Positions 44,494-51,247 of a stretch of DNA of 64,000 bases are shown in pieces. The notes below the pieces were generated by a model. That model saw nothing but the letters and a program-made list of their open reading frames with translations, did not search any database and was not told where the DNA came from. The position numbers and the translations under genes are program-made. How positions within the stretch are numbered: the stretch's first letter is position 1; every line of letters starts with the position of its first letter. Origin of the DNA: Bacteroidota bacterium (GTDB lineage Bacteria > Bacteroidota > Bacteroidia > B-17B0 > Aurantibacillaceae); assembly GCA_021156365.1 (NCBI GenBank), contig JAJNDK010000010.1:153092-217091 (forward strand), read 5' to 3'.

Positions 44494-45156
44494 TCAGGAT
44501 TTAATGCTCATTTGACTGATCCCGATTCTCCTGTCGATCGTTTCGTCTTTCATTTCAATTACTTCTTCATATGGAACCATCAGATGCTGCAGCCTGCCAG
44601 CCTTCACGTGCTCGTATTGTTCCTGAACAAAAGGTGTGATGTCTTCGATCTTCACGATCCATTCCGTGCAGAATTTTTTCAGGGTGTCTCCTTTCATTCC
44701 AAGCTGGATGGCTTTACGTTCCTGTTTGTTACTGACCGGATCATGATCAGGATCCCATTGCAGGCGCACTTCTGTCTTTTCCAATTCCTGTTTCCATAAT
44801 TCATGGGTGGCGAACAGCTTCTCATCATAGGACGAAATAGTTGCATCCTGCAGTATCGATCTGAAATGTTCCATCGGAAGTGTGATAGCCAGTATTTTCT
44901 GTTGATGTTCTTTTGAAGCCCAGCCGGCACGGTACATCATCCACAGGAACCCTGGCTTGATCCAGGACATCCTGCTGAAGCTGTAATGCTCTCCACCGAA
45001 TTGTTGTTTTTCTACTGCAAACTTTGCAATATTCGGATTGAATGCCTGGTAAACAATAATGCTATCTCCCTCTTTTCGTCCGATGATCTGTTTGCCACTC
45101 TTTGGCAGTCTTTCTTTTTGTTCTGTATAGTTTTCTAATCTCATTTTAAATTTCAT
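44494..45156 (-). CDS. DUF4291 protein
   Basis: 220 residues. The family core is evident: DSIIVYQAFNPNIAKFAVEK, then FSRMSWIKPGFLWMMYRAGW, then ILAITLPMEHF and VRLQWDPDHDP. These fit DUF4291, whose function is not established; its mix of R, S-W-I-K-P and W-M-Y-R-xGW motifs has been likened by pattern to NAD-using folds, which I cannot verify here. Cytoplasmic. It starts directly at the end of the phosphoesterase gene (a second ATG four codons later is possible) and is embedded in the NAD/ADP-ribose operon. The context is the best clue: an activity on ADP-ribosylated substrate or on NAD-derived nucleotides. Confidence 0.85.
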   Translation of the reverse strand: MKFKMRLENYTEQKERLPKSGKQIIGRKEGDSIIVYQAFNPNIAKFAVEKQQFGGEHYSFSRMSWIKPGFLWMMYRAGWASKEHQQKILAITLPMEHFRSILQDATISSYDEKLFATHELWKQELEKTEVRLQWDPDHDPVSNKQERKAIQLGMKGDTLKKFCTEWIVKIEDITPFVQEQYEHVKAGRLQHLMVPYEEVIEMKDETIDRRIGISQMSIKS

Positions 45157-45894
45157 TTAATCATTGTTTCTCCCTTTCTCGTCGGGATACAGATCCTTTA
45201 GGGGATCACTCTGCCAGTACTCTTTGGTGTCGATATCCAAAACCGTTAGTTTTCCTTTGAAAGCGGCTCCTGTATCTACATTCCAAACATTAGCGCAATT
45301 CATCGGCGTGCCGCATCCTAAATCCGTTGTCGGTGTATGACCGATGTAGATCTCATCAAACAGCTTCAGGCGTTTCGGATATAGAGGGGAACCCTTTGCA
45401 AGCGTTTTATCCATCGCAACAGCTGCTTCCCAGAGTGTACGATCCCAGCTGTAGTTGGAAGCGTATATTTCTTTTCCCGGTCCGTGCATGGAAGAAAAAC
45501 CGGCGTGAATGAACAAACGATTCATATCATCTGTATAATAGTCACGCATAGATTCGAAAAAGTTCAGATGCCTTTTCCATTTCTGTTCTTCGTATTCGCC
45601 ATAACTTGCCACAGTCGGTTTACCTCCATGGAATAACCAGGTCGGATCGGCATAGTTTCTTTCCAGCCAGGTTTCGCACCAGGTATCGTGATTCCCCCGA
45701 ATAAAAATACAGGTATTTGTTTCCTGCAATCCGATCAGGAAAGCGATCACCCCGGCCGATTCGCTCCAGCCATCCACGTAATCTCCCAGGAAGATCAGGC
45801 GGTCCGTTGGCTGTAATCCCGCGCGTTCCAGAACCTGCTGCAAACCACGCAATCCTCCGTGTATATCTCCTATGACAAGTGTTCTGGTTTTCAT
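45157..45894 (-). CDS. Calcineurin-like metallophosphoesterase
   Basis: 245 residues from the ATG at 45892-45894 (MKTRTLVIGDIHG). The PPP/ApaH-type metal motifs are complete: GDIHGGLRGL, FLGDYVDGWSES, FIRGNHDTWC, LFIHAGFSS and EIYIGHTPT. Such enzymes act as protein phosphatases or as dinucleotide, cyclic-nucleotide or RNA-end phosphatases. One base after kptA and directly before DUF4291, it might dephosphorylate the ADP-ribose-1'',2''-cyclic phosphate or RNA ends made by KptA; this is inference from context. The longer frame upstream lies inside kptA and is not used. Confidence 0.9.
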   Translation of the reverse strand: MKTRTLVIGDIHGGLRGLQQVLERAGLQPTDRLIFLGDYVDGWSESAGVIAFLIGLQETNTCIFIRGNHDTWCETWLERNYADPTWLFHGGKPTVASYGEYEEQKWKRHLNFFESMRDYYTDDMNRLFIHAGFSSMHGPGKEIYASNYSWDRTLWEAAVAMDKTLAKGSPLYPKRLKLFDEIYIGHTPTTDLGCGTPMNCANVWNVDTGAAFKGKLTVLDIDTKEYWQSDPLKDLYPDEKGRNND

Positions 45895-45895
45895 T

Positions 45896-46435
45896 TTAGT
45901 TGAATTCAATGTATTCCGGTGGAACCGCATCACACAACCATACTCCGTTCGCTGATCGGAAAAATTCCATTCCCGCCCGGTGCATATCACCTGTCCGGAT
46001 GGTGAGAATGATCGGCTTGCCTCTCCTGCTTCCTACTTTGGTAGCTGTTTCCAGATCCTTGCTCATATGCACGTGTGTCCGGTTCATTTTTTTCAGTCCG
46101 CCTTCTTTGATGAGAGCGATGAATTTGTCTACCGTACCGTGATACAAAAACTCAGGTGGTTCGGTTGGAACGTATTCCAGATCTACTTCTATGGAGTGTC
46201 CCTGGCTCGCCCTGATCTTTGTTTCACTGTCATTAAAAGCAAAACGTTTTTTATCGTTCGTTTCCACTACTTCTTTCAACGAGGCAAAGTTCAGTTTCTT
46301 GCCGTGTTTGTTGCATTTTTCGATCAGTTCGCTCACCGAAACCCATCCGGCCGAATCCATTGTTAATCCTATTTTTTCAGGCGAGTGCCTGAGCACCAGG
46401 CTCAAAAATTTGCTGGTACTTTTTAAATCTTTCAT
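45896..46435 (-). CDS. kptA: RNA 2'-phosphotransferase (Tpt1/KptA)
   Basis: 179 residues. Tpt1/KptA motifs: LSLVLRHSPEKIGL, LYHGTVDKFIALIKEGGL, THVHMSKDLETATKVGSRRG and a final SANGVWLCDAVPPEYIEF. The enzyme transfers an internal RNA 2'-phosphate to NAD+, releasing nicotinamide and ADP-ribose 1'',2''-cyclic phosphate. Both products fit the operon: nicotinamide for the NAMPT gene and ADP-ribose phosphate for the macro and phosphoesterase genes. It lies 4 bp after the NADAR gene and 1 bp before the phosphoesterase. Confidence 0.95.
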   Translation of the reverse strand: MKDLKSTSKFLSLVLRHSPEKIGLTMDSAGWVSVSELIEKCNKHGKKLNFASLKEVVETNDKKRFAFNDSETKIRASQGHSIEVDLEYVPTEPPEFLYHGTVDKFIALIKEGGLKKMNRTHVHMSKDLETATKVGSRRGKPIILTIRTGDMHRAGMEFFRSANGVWLCDAVPPEYIEFN

Positions 46436-46439
46436 TTGT

Positions 46440-46991
46440 TCAAATTTTTAATAATTCATCTCTTACTTCCATCAAAGCAAAACCGAGTAAGTTCTCTCCT
46501 CTCCAGGTATCCGGATGTTGGCTTTTGATATCATCTTCTGCCAGTCCTATGCCCCAGATGGGATCCACCGGGCTTGCTTCTACCAGTATTTTATCACCGG
46601 TTTTCAGTAAGAAATTTTTCAGTTCTTCATGTTGGGAAAATTTCAGTAAGTTTCCCTGTCTTACGATCTGGTATTTGTTCTGGTCCCAGATGGACGGATC
46701 AAAATTTTTGATCTGCCTGCCCAGGTCTTTTACATCCTTCGGTGATTCCTTTGCAATGATCTTTTCAAAGATCAGCTCGTCCTCAAACAATCGTGCCTTA
46801 CCTGCCATCATGTAATGCTCAGCTGTTTTGTATTCCACCATTCCGTCCCTGAATGCTGCGGGCCACCACTGGCTCATGCAGGTCTTTATGATGGAACCGT
46901 CTTTGGAAGGTTGATGTCCCCAGAAAAACAAATACTCTGTTTTCTTATTTTCGGCTAATTCTTTTTTCAGCCAGTTTGTTGAATAGTTCAT
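46440..46991 (-). CDS. NADAR-family protein (YbiA-like)
   Basis: 183 residues from the ATG at 46989-46991 (MNYSTNWLKK). The NADAR core has FFWGHQPSKDG, VEYKTAEHYMMAGKARLF and the closing SPVDPIWGIGL, where W-G-I-G-L forms the active site. NADAR proteins act on N-glycosidic bonds; some remove ADP-ribose from guanine bases in DNA, others cleave riboflavin intermediates. The first role fits this operon. It lies 1 bp after the PRPP-synthetase-like gene and 4 bp before kptA. Confidence 0.92.
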   Translation of the reverse strand: MNYSTNWLKKELAENKKTEYLFFWGHQPSKDGSIIKTCMSQWWPAAFRDGMVEYKTAEHYMMAGKARLFEDELIFEKIIAKESPKDVKDLGRQIKNFDPSIWDQNKYQIVRQGNLLKFSQHEELKNFLLKTGDKILVEASPVDPIWGIGLAEDDIKSQHPDTWRGENLLGFALMEVRDELLKI

Positions 46992-46992
46992 G

Positions 46993-47814
46993 TTAAAATA
47001 CATTGTACTGTTTGTAAAAATCATCTTCTGCTCTGTCGGCGATCGAATTGGAGCTGCCTACATTTTTAAAACCTGTTTCTTTCAAACGGGTGAGTGCATC
47101 GTGTGAAAAGATCCCGTGAGAAGCGATGAAATACAGATCGCCTGCTCCTTTTGCTTTTAATGCGCTTGCCAGCTCAATGAAGGTCCGTCCGCCATCACAT
47201 ATATCATCTACGATCACACAGGCCTTCCCGTGAAGAGCGTCCGTATTCACATCACTTTTAATGATCTGCCCGCTTGCCAGGTCGCGGATCTTCAATCCCG
47301 TAGCGATGTTGTTTTTATACCCGATCTTTTGCGCCAGCTTATCCACTTTTTTGTAAGCTCCCAAATCGGGTGATACAAGGGTGAAATCACTTAATCTGAA
47401 TTCCTTTAAGAAATATTTCACCATTTCGTGGTTCGGGATATTCTCGCACCTGTTCAGCAAAGCAACCGATACATCACTGTGTGCATCAAACACAATGACT
47501 TTATCTACCTCCAATTGGTTAACGATACCTGCAAACACCTTGATCGAAAGCGGTTCTCCCGGTACCATCACCCGGTCCTGTCTTGCATATGGAATGTAGG
47601 GGATGAAAACTTCTATGTAACTCACATACATATTACGTAGGGCATCCACTGCGAGGCATAAGGTCATCACATCATCGGAAGAATTCAAGCGGGCATTGAG
47701 CCGGATTTTATCCGTTTCCGAAAAGGTTTCCAGGAATTTCACATGGTTCTCTCCACCTGCAAATTTTTTTAGTTCTACCTGTGCATTCGATTCAAATAAG
47801 CTGATGGTTTTCAT
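46993..47814 (-). CDS. PRPP-synthetase-like pyrophosphokinase (possible ADP-ribose pyrophosphokinase)
   Basis: 273 residues, shorter than housekeeping ribose-phosphate pyrophosphokinase (about 310-320). Preserved are the ATP-site PYARQDRVMVPGEPLSIKVFA, the metal region VIVFDAHSD, and the PRPP/ribose-phosphate loop CVIVDDICDGGRTF. The usual DLHA-GQ-QGFF segment is altered (DAHSDVSVALLNR), which affects subunit contacts and allostery. It either makes PRPP for NAMPT or, like the phage Adps enzymes of NAD+ reconstitution pathway 1, pyrophosphorylates ADP-ribose. Its place in an operon with an NAMPT and several ADP-ribose-releasing enzymes makes the second reading attractive. 11 bp after nrtR. Confidence 0.88.
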   Translation of the reverse strand: MKTISLFESNAQVELKKFAGGENHVKFLETFSETDKIRLNARLNSSDDVMTLCLAVDALRNMYVSYIEVFIPYIPYARQDRVMVPGEPLSIKVFAGIVNQLEVDKVIVFDAHSDVSVALLNRCENIPNHEMVKYFLKEFRLSDFTLVSPDLGAYKKVDKLAQKIGYKNNIATGLKIRDLASGQIIKSDVNTDALHGKACVIVDDICDGGRTFIELASALKAKGAGDLYFIASHGIFSHDALTRLKETGFKNVGSSNSIADRAEDDFYKQYNVF

Positions 47815-47825
47815 AGTTCTGTTTT

Positions 47826-48518
47826 TTATAATTCGAAATTAAATCCGGTTTGTGTAAATACTTTGTATGCTTTATTGTCAAAACTGTAATAACGCGCTGC
47901 CTTGTGTGCTACATTTTTTTCTTTTTCGTCCAGTGCTTTCAGCAGTCCCATGGCCAGGATCTTTTTCCTGAAATTCCGCTTGTCGATGGCTGTTTCAAGA
48001 ATGGATTCATACAATTGCTGCAACTGTGTGAGGGTGAATTTTTCATTCAGCAATTCGAAACCGACCGGTTGATAACGTACCTTTCCTTTCAAACGGATCA
48101 AAGCGGCTTTCACGATGTCCCGGTGATCGAATGCCAGCTTCGGGATCTCCGAGATCGAGAACCATTCTGCTTTCACCGTATCCCGTCCTGCGATCAGCTC
48201 GAACTGATTCCTGTTTACCAATGCATAATAGGTAACAGAAACAACCCGTTCGCGTGGATCCCGGTCCGTTTTACTGAAGGTATACAACTGCTCGATGAAC
48301 ACATTTTTGATCCCGGCTTTTTCCAACAGGATCCTGTTTGCACACTGCTCGGTTGTTTCTTCCATAAAAACAAAACCTCCGGGTAAGGACCATTTGTTCT
48401 TAAAAGGTTCTTTCTCTCTTTCGATCAGCAACAATTTAAGTTCGCCTCCGTCAAAACCAAAGATCACACAGTCGGTTGCCAGGGCAGGTCTCGGATATTC
48501 GTAGCTGTGCTTTTTCAT
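47826..48518 (-). CDS. nrtR: NrtR-family transcriptional regulator (degenerate Nudix plus winged helix)
   Basis: 230 residues. The N-terminal Nudix domain (about 15-140) has GGFVFMEETTEQCANRILLEKAG, quoted here by its start; compared with the catalytic Nudix box the RE pair reads NR and the final EE reads EK, so hydrolysis is probably lost. The C-terminal part (FTLTQLQQLYESILETAIDK, NFRKKILAMG) is the winged-helix DNA-binding domain of NrtR. In known systems NrtR represses NAD-synthesis genes, with ADP-ribose or NAD binding to the Nudix domain and releasing it from DNA. Here nrtR is the first gene of the operon it should control, and two matching palindromes flank its promoter. Confidence 0.92.
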   Translation of the reverse strand: MKKHSYEYPRPALATDCVIFGFDGGELKLLLIEREKEPFKNKWSLPGGFVFMEETTEQCANRILLEKAGIKNVFIEQLYTFSKTDRDPRERVVSVTYYALVNRNQFELIAGRDTVKAEWFSISEIPKLAFDHRDIVKAALIRLKGKVRYQPVGFELLNEKFTLTQLQQLYESILETAIDKRNFRKKILAMGLLKALDEKEKNVAHKAARYYSFDNKAYKVFTQTGFNFEL

Positions 48519-48525
48519 TGTTTCT

Positions 48526-48542
48526 AAGTGTAATTTCTACAC
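48526..48542. promoter_or_regulatory. Probable NrtR operator, start-site proximal
   Basis: AAGTGTAATTTCTACAC contains the perfect palindrome GTGTA-N5-TACAC (48528-48542). It covers the predicted transcription start near 48535 and abuts the -7 element, so bound repressor would block the polymerase. It matches the distal site at 15 of 17 positions. Confidence 0.6.
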
Positions 48543-48571
48543 AAAGATAAACAGGAAAAGAATAAGCGCAA
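48542..48571 (-). promoter_or_regulatory. Promoter of the nrtR-NAD operon
   Basis: On the minus strand TTG (48569-48571) precedes TATCTTTG (48542-48549) by 19 bp, matching the Bacteroidota consensus with CTTG in place of TTTG. The predicted start is near 48535, 17 bases before the nrtR ATG. Confidence 0.65.
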
Positions 48572-48577
48572 GCAATA

Positions 48578-48594
48578 AAGTGTTATTTATACAC
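48578..48594. promoter_or_regulatory. Probable NrtR operator, distal
   Basis: AAGTGTTATTTATACAC with outer arms AGTGT / ACACT (48579-48595). It lies just upstream of the -33 element and 52 bp (five helical turns) from the proximal copy, so two repressor dimers would sit on the same face of the helix. Confidence 0.6.
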
Positions 48595-48644
48595 TAAGTA
48601 AATGTAAAGAATTGATATTTAGCTAAATAAATTTAATTTTAGCT

Positions 48645-51044
48645 TTAGTGGATCACCACGACCGGTTTGGCCGGAGAGGAGTTTATGGAAGAAGCGATCC
48701 GGTAATAATATACACCGTTCTGCCAGGAGCTTACATCAAGGCCAGTCTCGTTCGCCTGATTATTGATGACCTGGCTTTGCACCGTACGTCCCAGTTCATC
48801 ATACACCGTCAGCGTATACACATCATTGGACGCGGGTAGGGTGTAGCGGATCGTTGTGTGATCGCTGCAGGGGTTCGGCATGCTCTGGTAAGCAAAGACT
48901 GTAGTTTTGGTTTCGTTCAGACCAACAGCATTCACTAATTTCAGAACAGTGAGGTCATCAAAATAAAATCCGTCGCCTGTCTGGAATCCATCTGATGCCA
49001 GTTTAAAACGCAGTTTAATATTTTGTCCCAGGTAAGCGCCAAGATCAATGCTTTCTTTTACAAAGGCAGTTTGAATGCCGTCGTACAATGGCTGACCGCC
49101 ATCCTGGTCATCGGTTCCTTCCACCGTGTATTTTCCACACAATGGAGTATAAGAAGCTCCGCCATTTGTAGAAACCATGATCTCTACATAATCATACCCT
49201 TTTTCCACATCCCATTTTGCAAAGAAGCTAAGATCAGCTGCCAGTGCGTCCGTGAGGTCGATGTTAGAAGTGGTGGAGATGTTTTTATTGATATTGTTCT
49301 GGTACATTCCGGAGGGACTGTCAGTAATACTTCCGGTGGCCGAAACAAACTGGTTGGTAGAAATACCCCAGGTGCCGCCGCTGGTAGTAAATGAACTTGT
49401 TGCATTACAGTTGCTGAAAAAAGCAGTAACGGGTTGTCCGTATAGTTGTGTAATGGTATCGTTGTGCTGATAAGAACCATTGCTAACGGATAATACATAT
49501 TTCACTACATCGCCCTGAGCAAGACCTCCATTCAGCGTAATGGCGATAGAGTCCCTGCGTGTTTCCAGCAGGTTCATCCCGGTGTATACTACTGCGCTGC
49601 TACCGGATGAGATATTGGAACTCACAGGTATGAGGGTCACTACCAGATTGGAAGGCATTAACCCGAGGCGGGTAAGATCGTACTTCACATAAGAGTTGGT
49701 AGAAGTGATAAAACGGTCATTCAGGCTCAATGCTTCTCCGTACGCAGCTACTAATCTTGCTGCACAGAGATTTTGATCCATCGTTATTTTTGCAATATCA
49801 ACGATCCGGTTTATCGCCGGCCAGAAACCATCGATGCCAGAGCCTGCTTCCGGTGTCATGGAGAGGATCATAGGCTTGGACATTTGCTCGCCATACATCC
49901 AGTCGTCGCTGTCGCCGTTGGTAAGATAACCAACAGTTTGATCGCCTGTTCCGTATTTGAAGCCGCTGCAGCGCACCATACGTTTGGCGAAACCTCTGAA
50001 AATAGTTGAGTCCGGCGTTTCAAAGCCTGCAATGTATCCCCAGGGATAGATCAACAAATTGCTGTAGGTATGATTGTTGAGTGCCAGTTTGAATGTATGC
50101 GAGTTACAAAAATCACGAACCATTTGGGTTTCCTGTTCCGAGAATCCCGCTGTTCCGCGATAGGTGTCATTGTTGGTGAAAGGTGAAGAGCCATTGTCAT
50201 CAAAGCCCCAGCCTTCTCCATAGTTCCTGTTGAGATCCACACCATAGGTACCGTCTCCGTTATCATGCCTGTTCTTGCGCCACATGCCGCCACCTGATGG
50301 AGCGATCGTTTCATTGTACTGGTATCCGTCGGGATTAACGCAGGGAATAAAATACAATTCAAGATTGTTGAGCAGGTATTGTACTTCTGTATTGGTCTGG
50401 TAGTTCTCGAGCAGGTACCACATGTAAAAGATCAGCTGTGATAAAGATTCTGCTTCGCGCGCGTGATGCAGGGAGGTATACAATACCTGTGATTCGGATG
50501 CCTCGTTCGTGTTCGGATTGTCGCTTATTTTCACAAAGTACAGGGAATTTCCTTCTTCGGTAAAGGCAGAAGCGTTCACCGGTTGTCTTACGGTGATGAG
50601 GTTTGGATATTTACTTGCCATGGAATCCAGTATATCCAGGAGCTCGGAGTAGGTAAAAAATCCACCCATGCTGCCGAGGTTGAAGTTCTGCGGAGTGTCG
50701 AATTGCGGGCAGGAATTGCAGGAGCCAGCAGTCTGCACTTCATTCTTTGGATCATAGTTTCTTAACCCATCGTTTTGATGCGCGTAGAAATTTCCTACAT
50801 CGGGGATCTGCACTTCGTATTTCAGACCGGTCTTTTTTACAGCCGCCACTTCACTGTCCGAAAGATCGGATGTATAATACACACCTTTTTTGTAATCACC
50901 ATGATCGACAGAGATCCCTGCTTTGGAAAGTTCCAGGATCCCATTTTCACCGATCCATATTTTCACACGGTGGTATTTTTCAATTTGCGCCGAAACGGAA
51001 ACAGAAATAAACAAAGCCAGCAGCAGTATTATTTTACGCATCAT
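48645..51044 (-). CDS. Secreted M14 zinc carboxypeptidase with T9SS sorting domain
   Basis: 799 residues. Signal peptide to SVSAQ (residue 20). A pro-region (to about 120) precedes the M14 domain: zinc ligands H194 and E197 in LHHAREAES, substrate-binding DLNRNYGEGWG at about 270-280, the third zinc ligand H325 in LNNHTYSNL, and the catalytic Glu in SMTPEAGSG. A region from about 535 to 715 resembles a jelly-roll/MAM domain (FYFDDLTV). The C-terminus is a type A sorting domain (SMPNPCSDHTTIRYTLP, VYDELGRTV, WQNGVYYYRI). It should be exported by T9SS and trim peptides outside the cell. Monocistronic. Confidence 0.94.
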   Translation of the reverse strand: MMRKIILLLALFISVSVSAQIEKYHRVKIWIGENGILELSKAGISVDHGDYKKGVYYTSDLSDSEVAAVKKTGLKYEVQIPDVGNFYAHQNDGLRNYDPKNEVQTAGSCNSCPQFDTPQNFNLGSMGGFFTYSELLDILDSMASKYPNLITVRQPVNASAFTEEGNSLYFVKISDNPNTNEASESQVLYTSLHHAREAESLSQLIFYMWYLLENYQTNTEVQYLLNNLELYFIPCVNPDGYQYNETIAPSGGGMWRKNRHDNGDGTYGVDLNRNYGEGWGFDDNGSSPFTNNDTYRGTAGFSEQETQMVRDFCNSHTFKLALNNHTYSNLLIYPWGYIAGFETPDSTIFRGFAKRMVRCSGFKYGTGDQTVGYLTNGDSDDWMYGEQMSKPMILSMTPEAGSGIDGFWPAINRIVDIAKITMDQNLCAARLVAAYGEALSLNDRFITSTNSYVKYDLTRLGLMPSNLVVTLIPVSSNISSGSSAVVYTGMNLLETRRDSIAITLNGGLAQGDVVKYVLSVSNGSYQHNDTITQLYGQPVTAFFSNCNATSSFTTSGGTWGISTNQFVSATGSITDSPSGMYQNNINKNISTTSNIDLTDALAADLSFFAKWDVEKGYDYVEIMVSTNGGASYTPLCGKYTVEGTDDQDGGQPLYDGIQTAFVKESIDLGAYLGQNIKLRFKLASDGFQTGDGFYFDDLTVLKLVNAVGLNETKTTVFAYQSMPNPCSDHTTIRYTLPASNDVYTLTVYDELGRTVQSQVINNQANETGLDVSSWQNGVYYYRIASSINSSPAKPVVVIH

Positions 51045-51058
51045 TCCTATGTTTTTAG

Positions 51059-51076
51059 TCCCGATAGCTATCGGGA
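51059..51076. repeat. Perfect 18-bp palindrome TCCCGATAGCTATCGGGA
   Basis: A self-complementary sequence lying 15 bases upstream of the M14 gene start codon. The core CCCGATAGCTATCGGG is, to my knowledge, a frequent dispersed palindrome of Bacteroidota genomes. It is single here. Confidence 0.8.
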
Positions 51077-51150
51077 GGGGTAAATGTATAGGAATAATAA
51101 TAAGATAGCAATTTTTGACTGTTAAAATCGGTGGAATTTGAGTGTATTAG

Positions 51151-51190
51151 CCGCAAAGAGCACAGAGTTTTTGCGCAAAGGATGCAGAGG
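51151..51190. repeat. Degenerate CGCAAAG-family repeat
   Basis: CCGCAAAGAGCACAGAG followed by TTGCGCAAAGGATGCAGAGG. It is composed of the same units as the inverted-repeat element at 15468-15609 but arranged as a direct pair. It lies between the CapA-like gene and the M14 gene. Confidence 0.6.
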
Positions 51191-51247
51191 TTTAAATGGC
51201 GGGATCTGTACCCGGCTGTTGTGTTTTTAAAGAACTGATTAATTATC

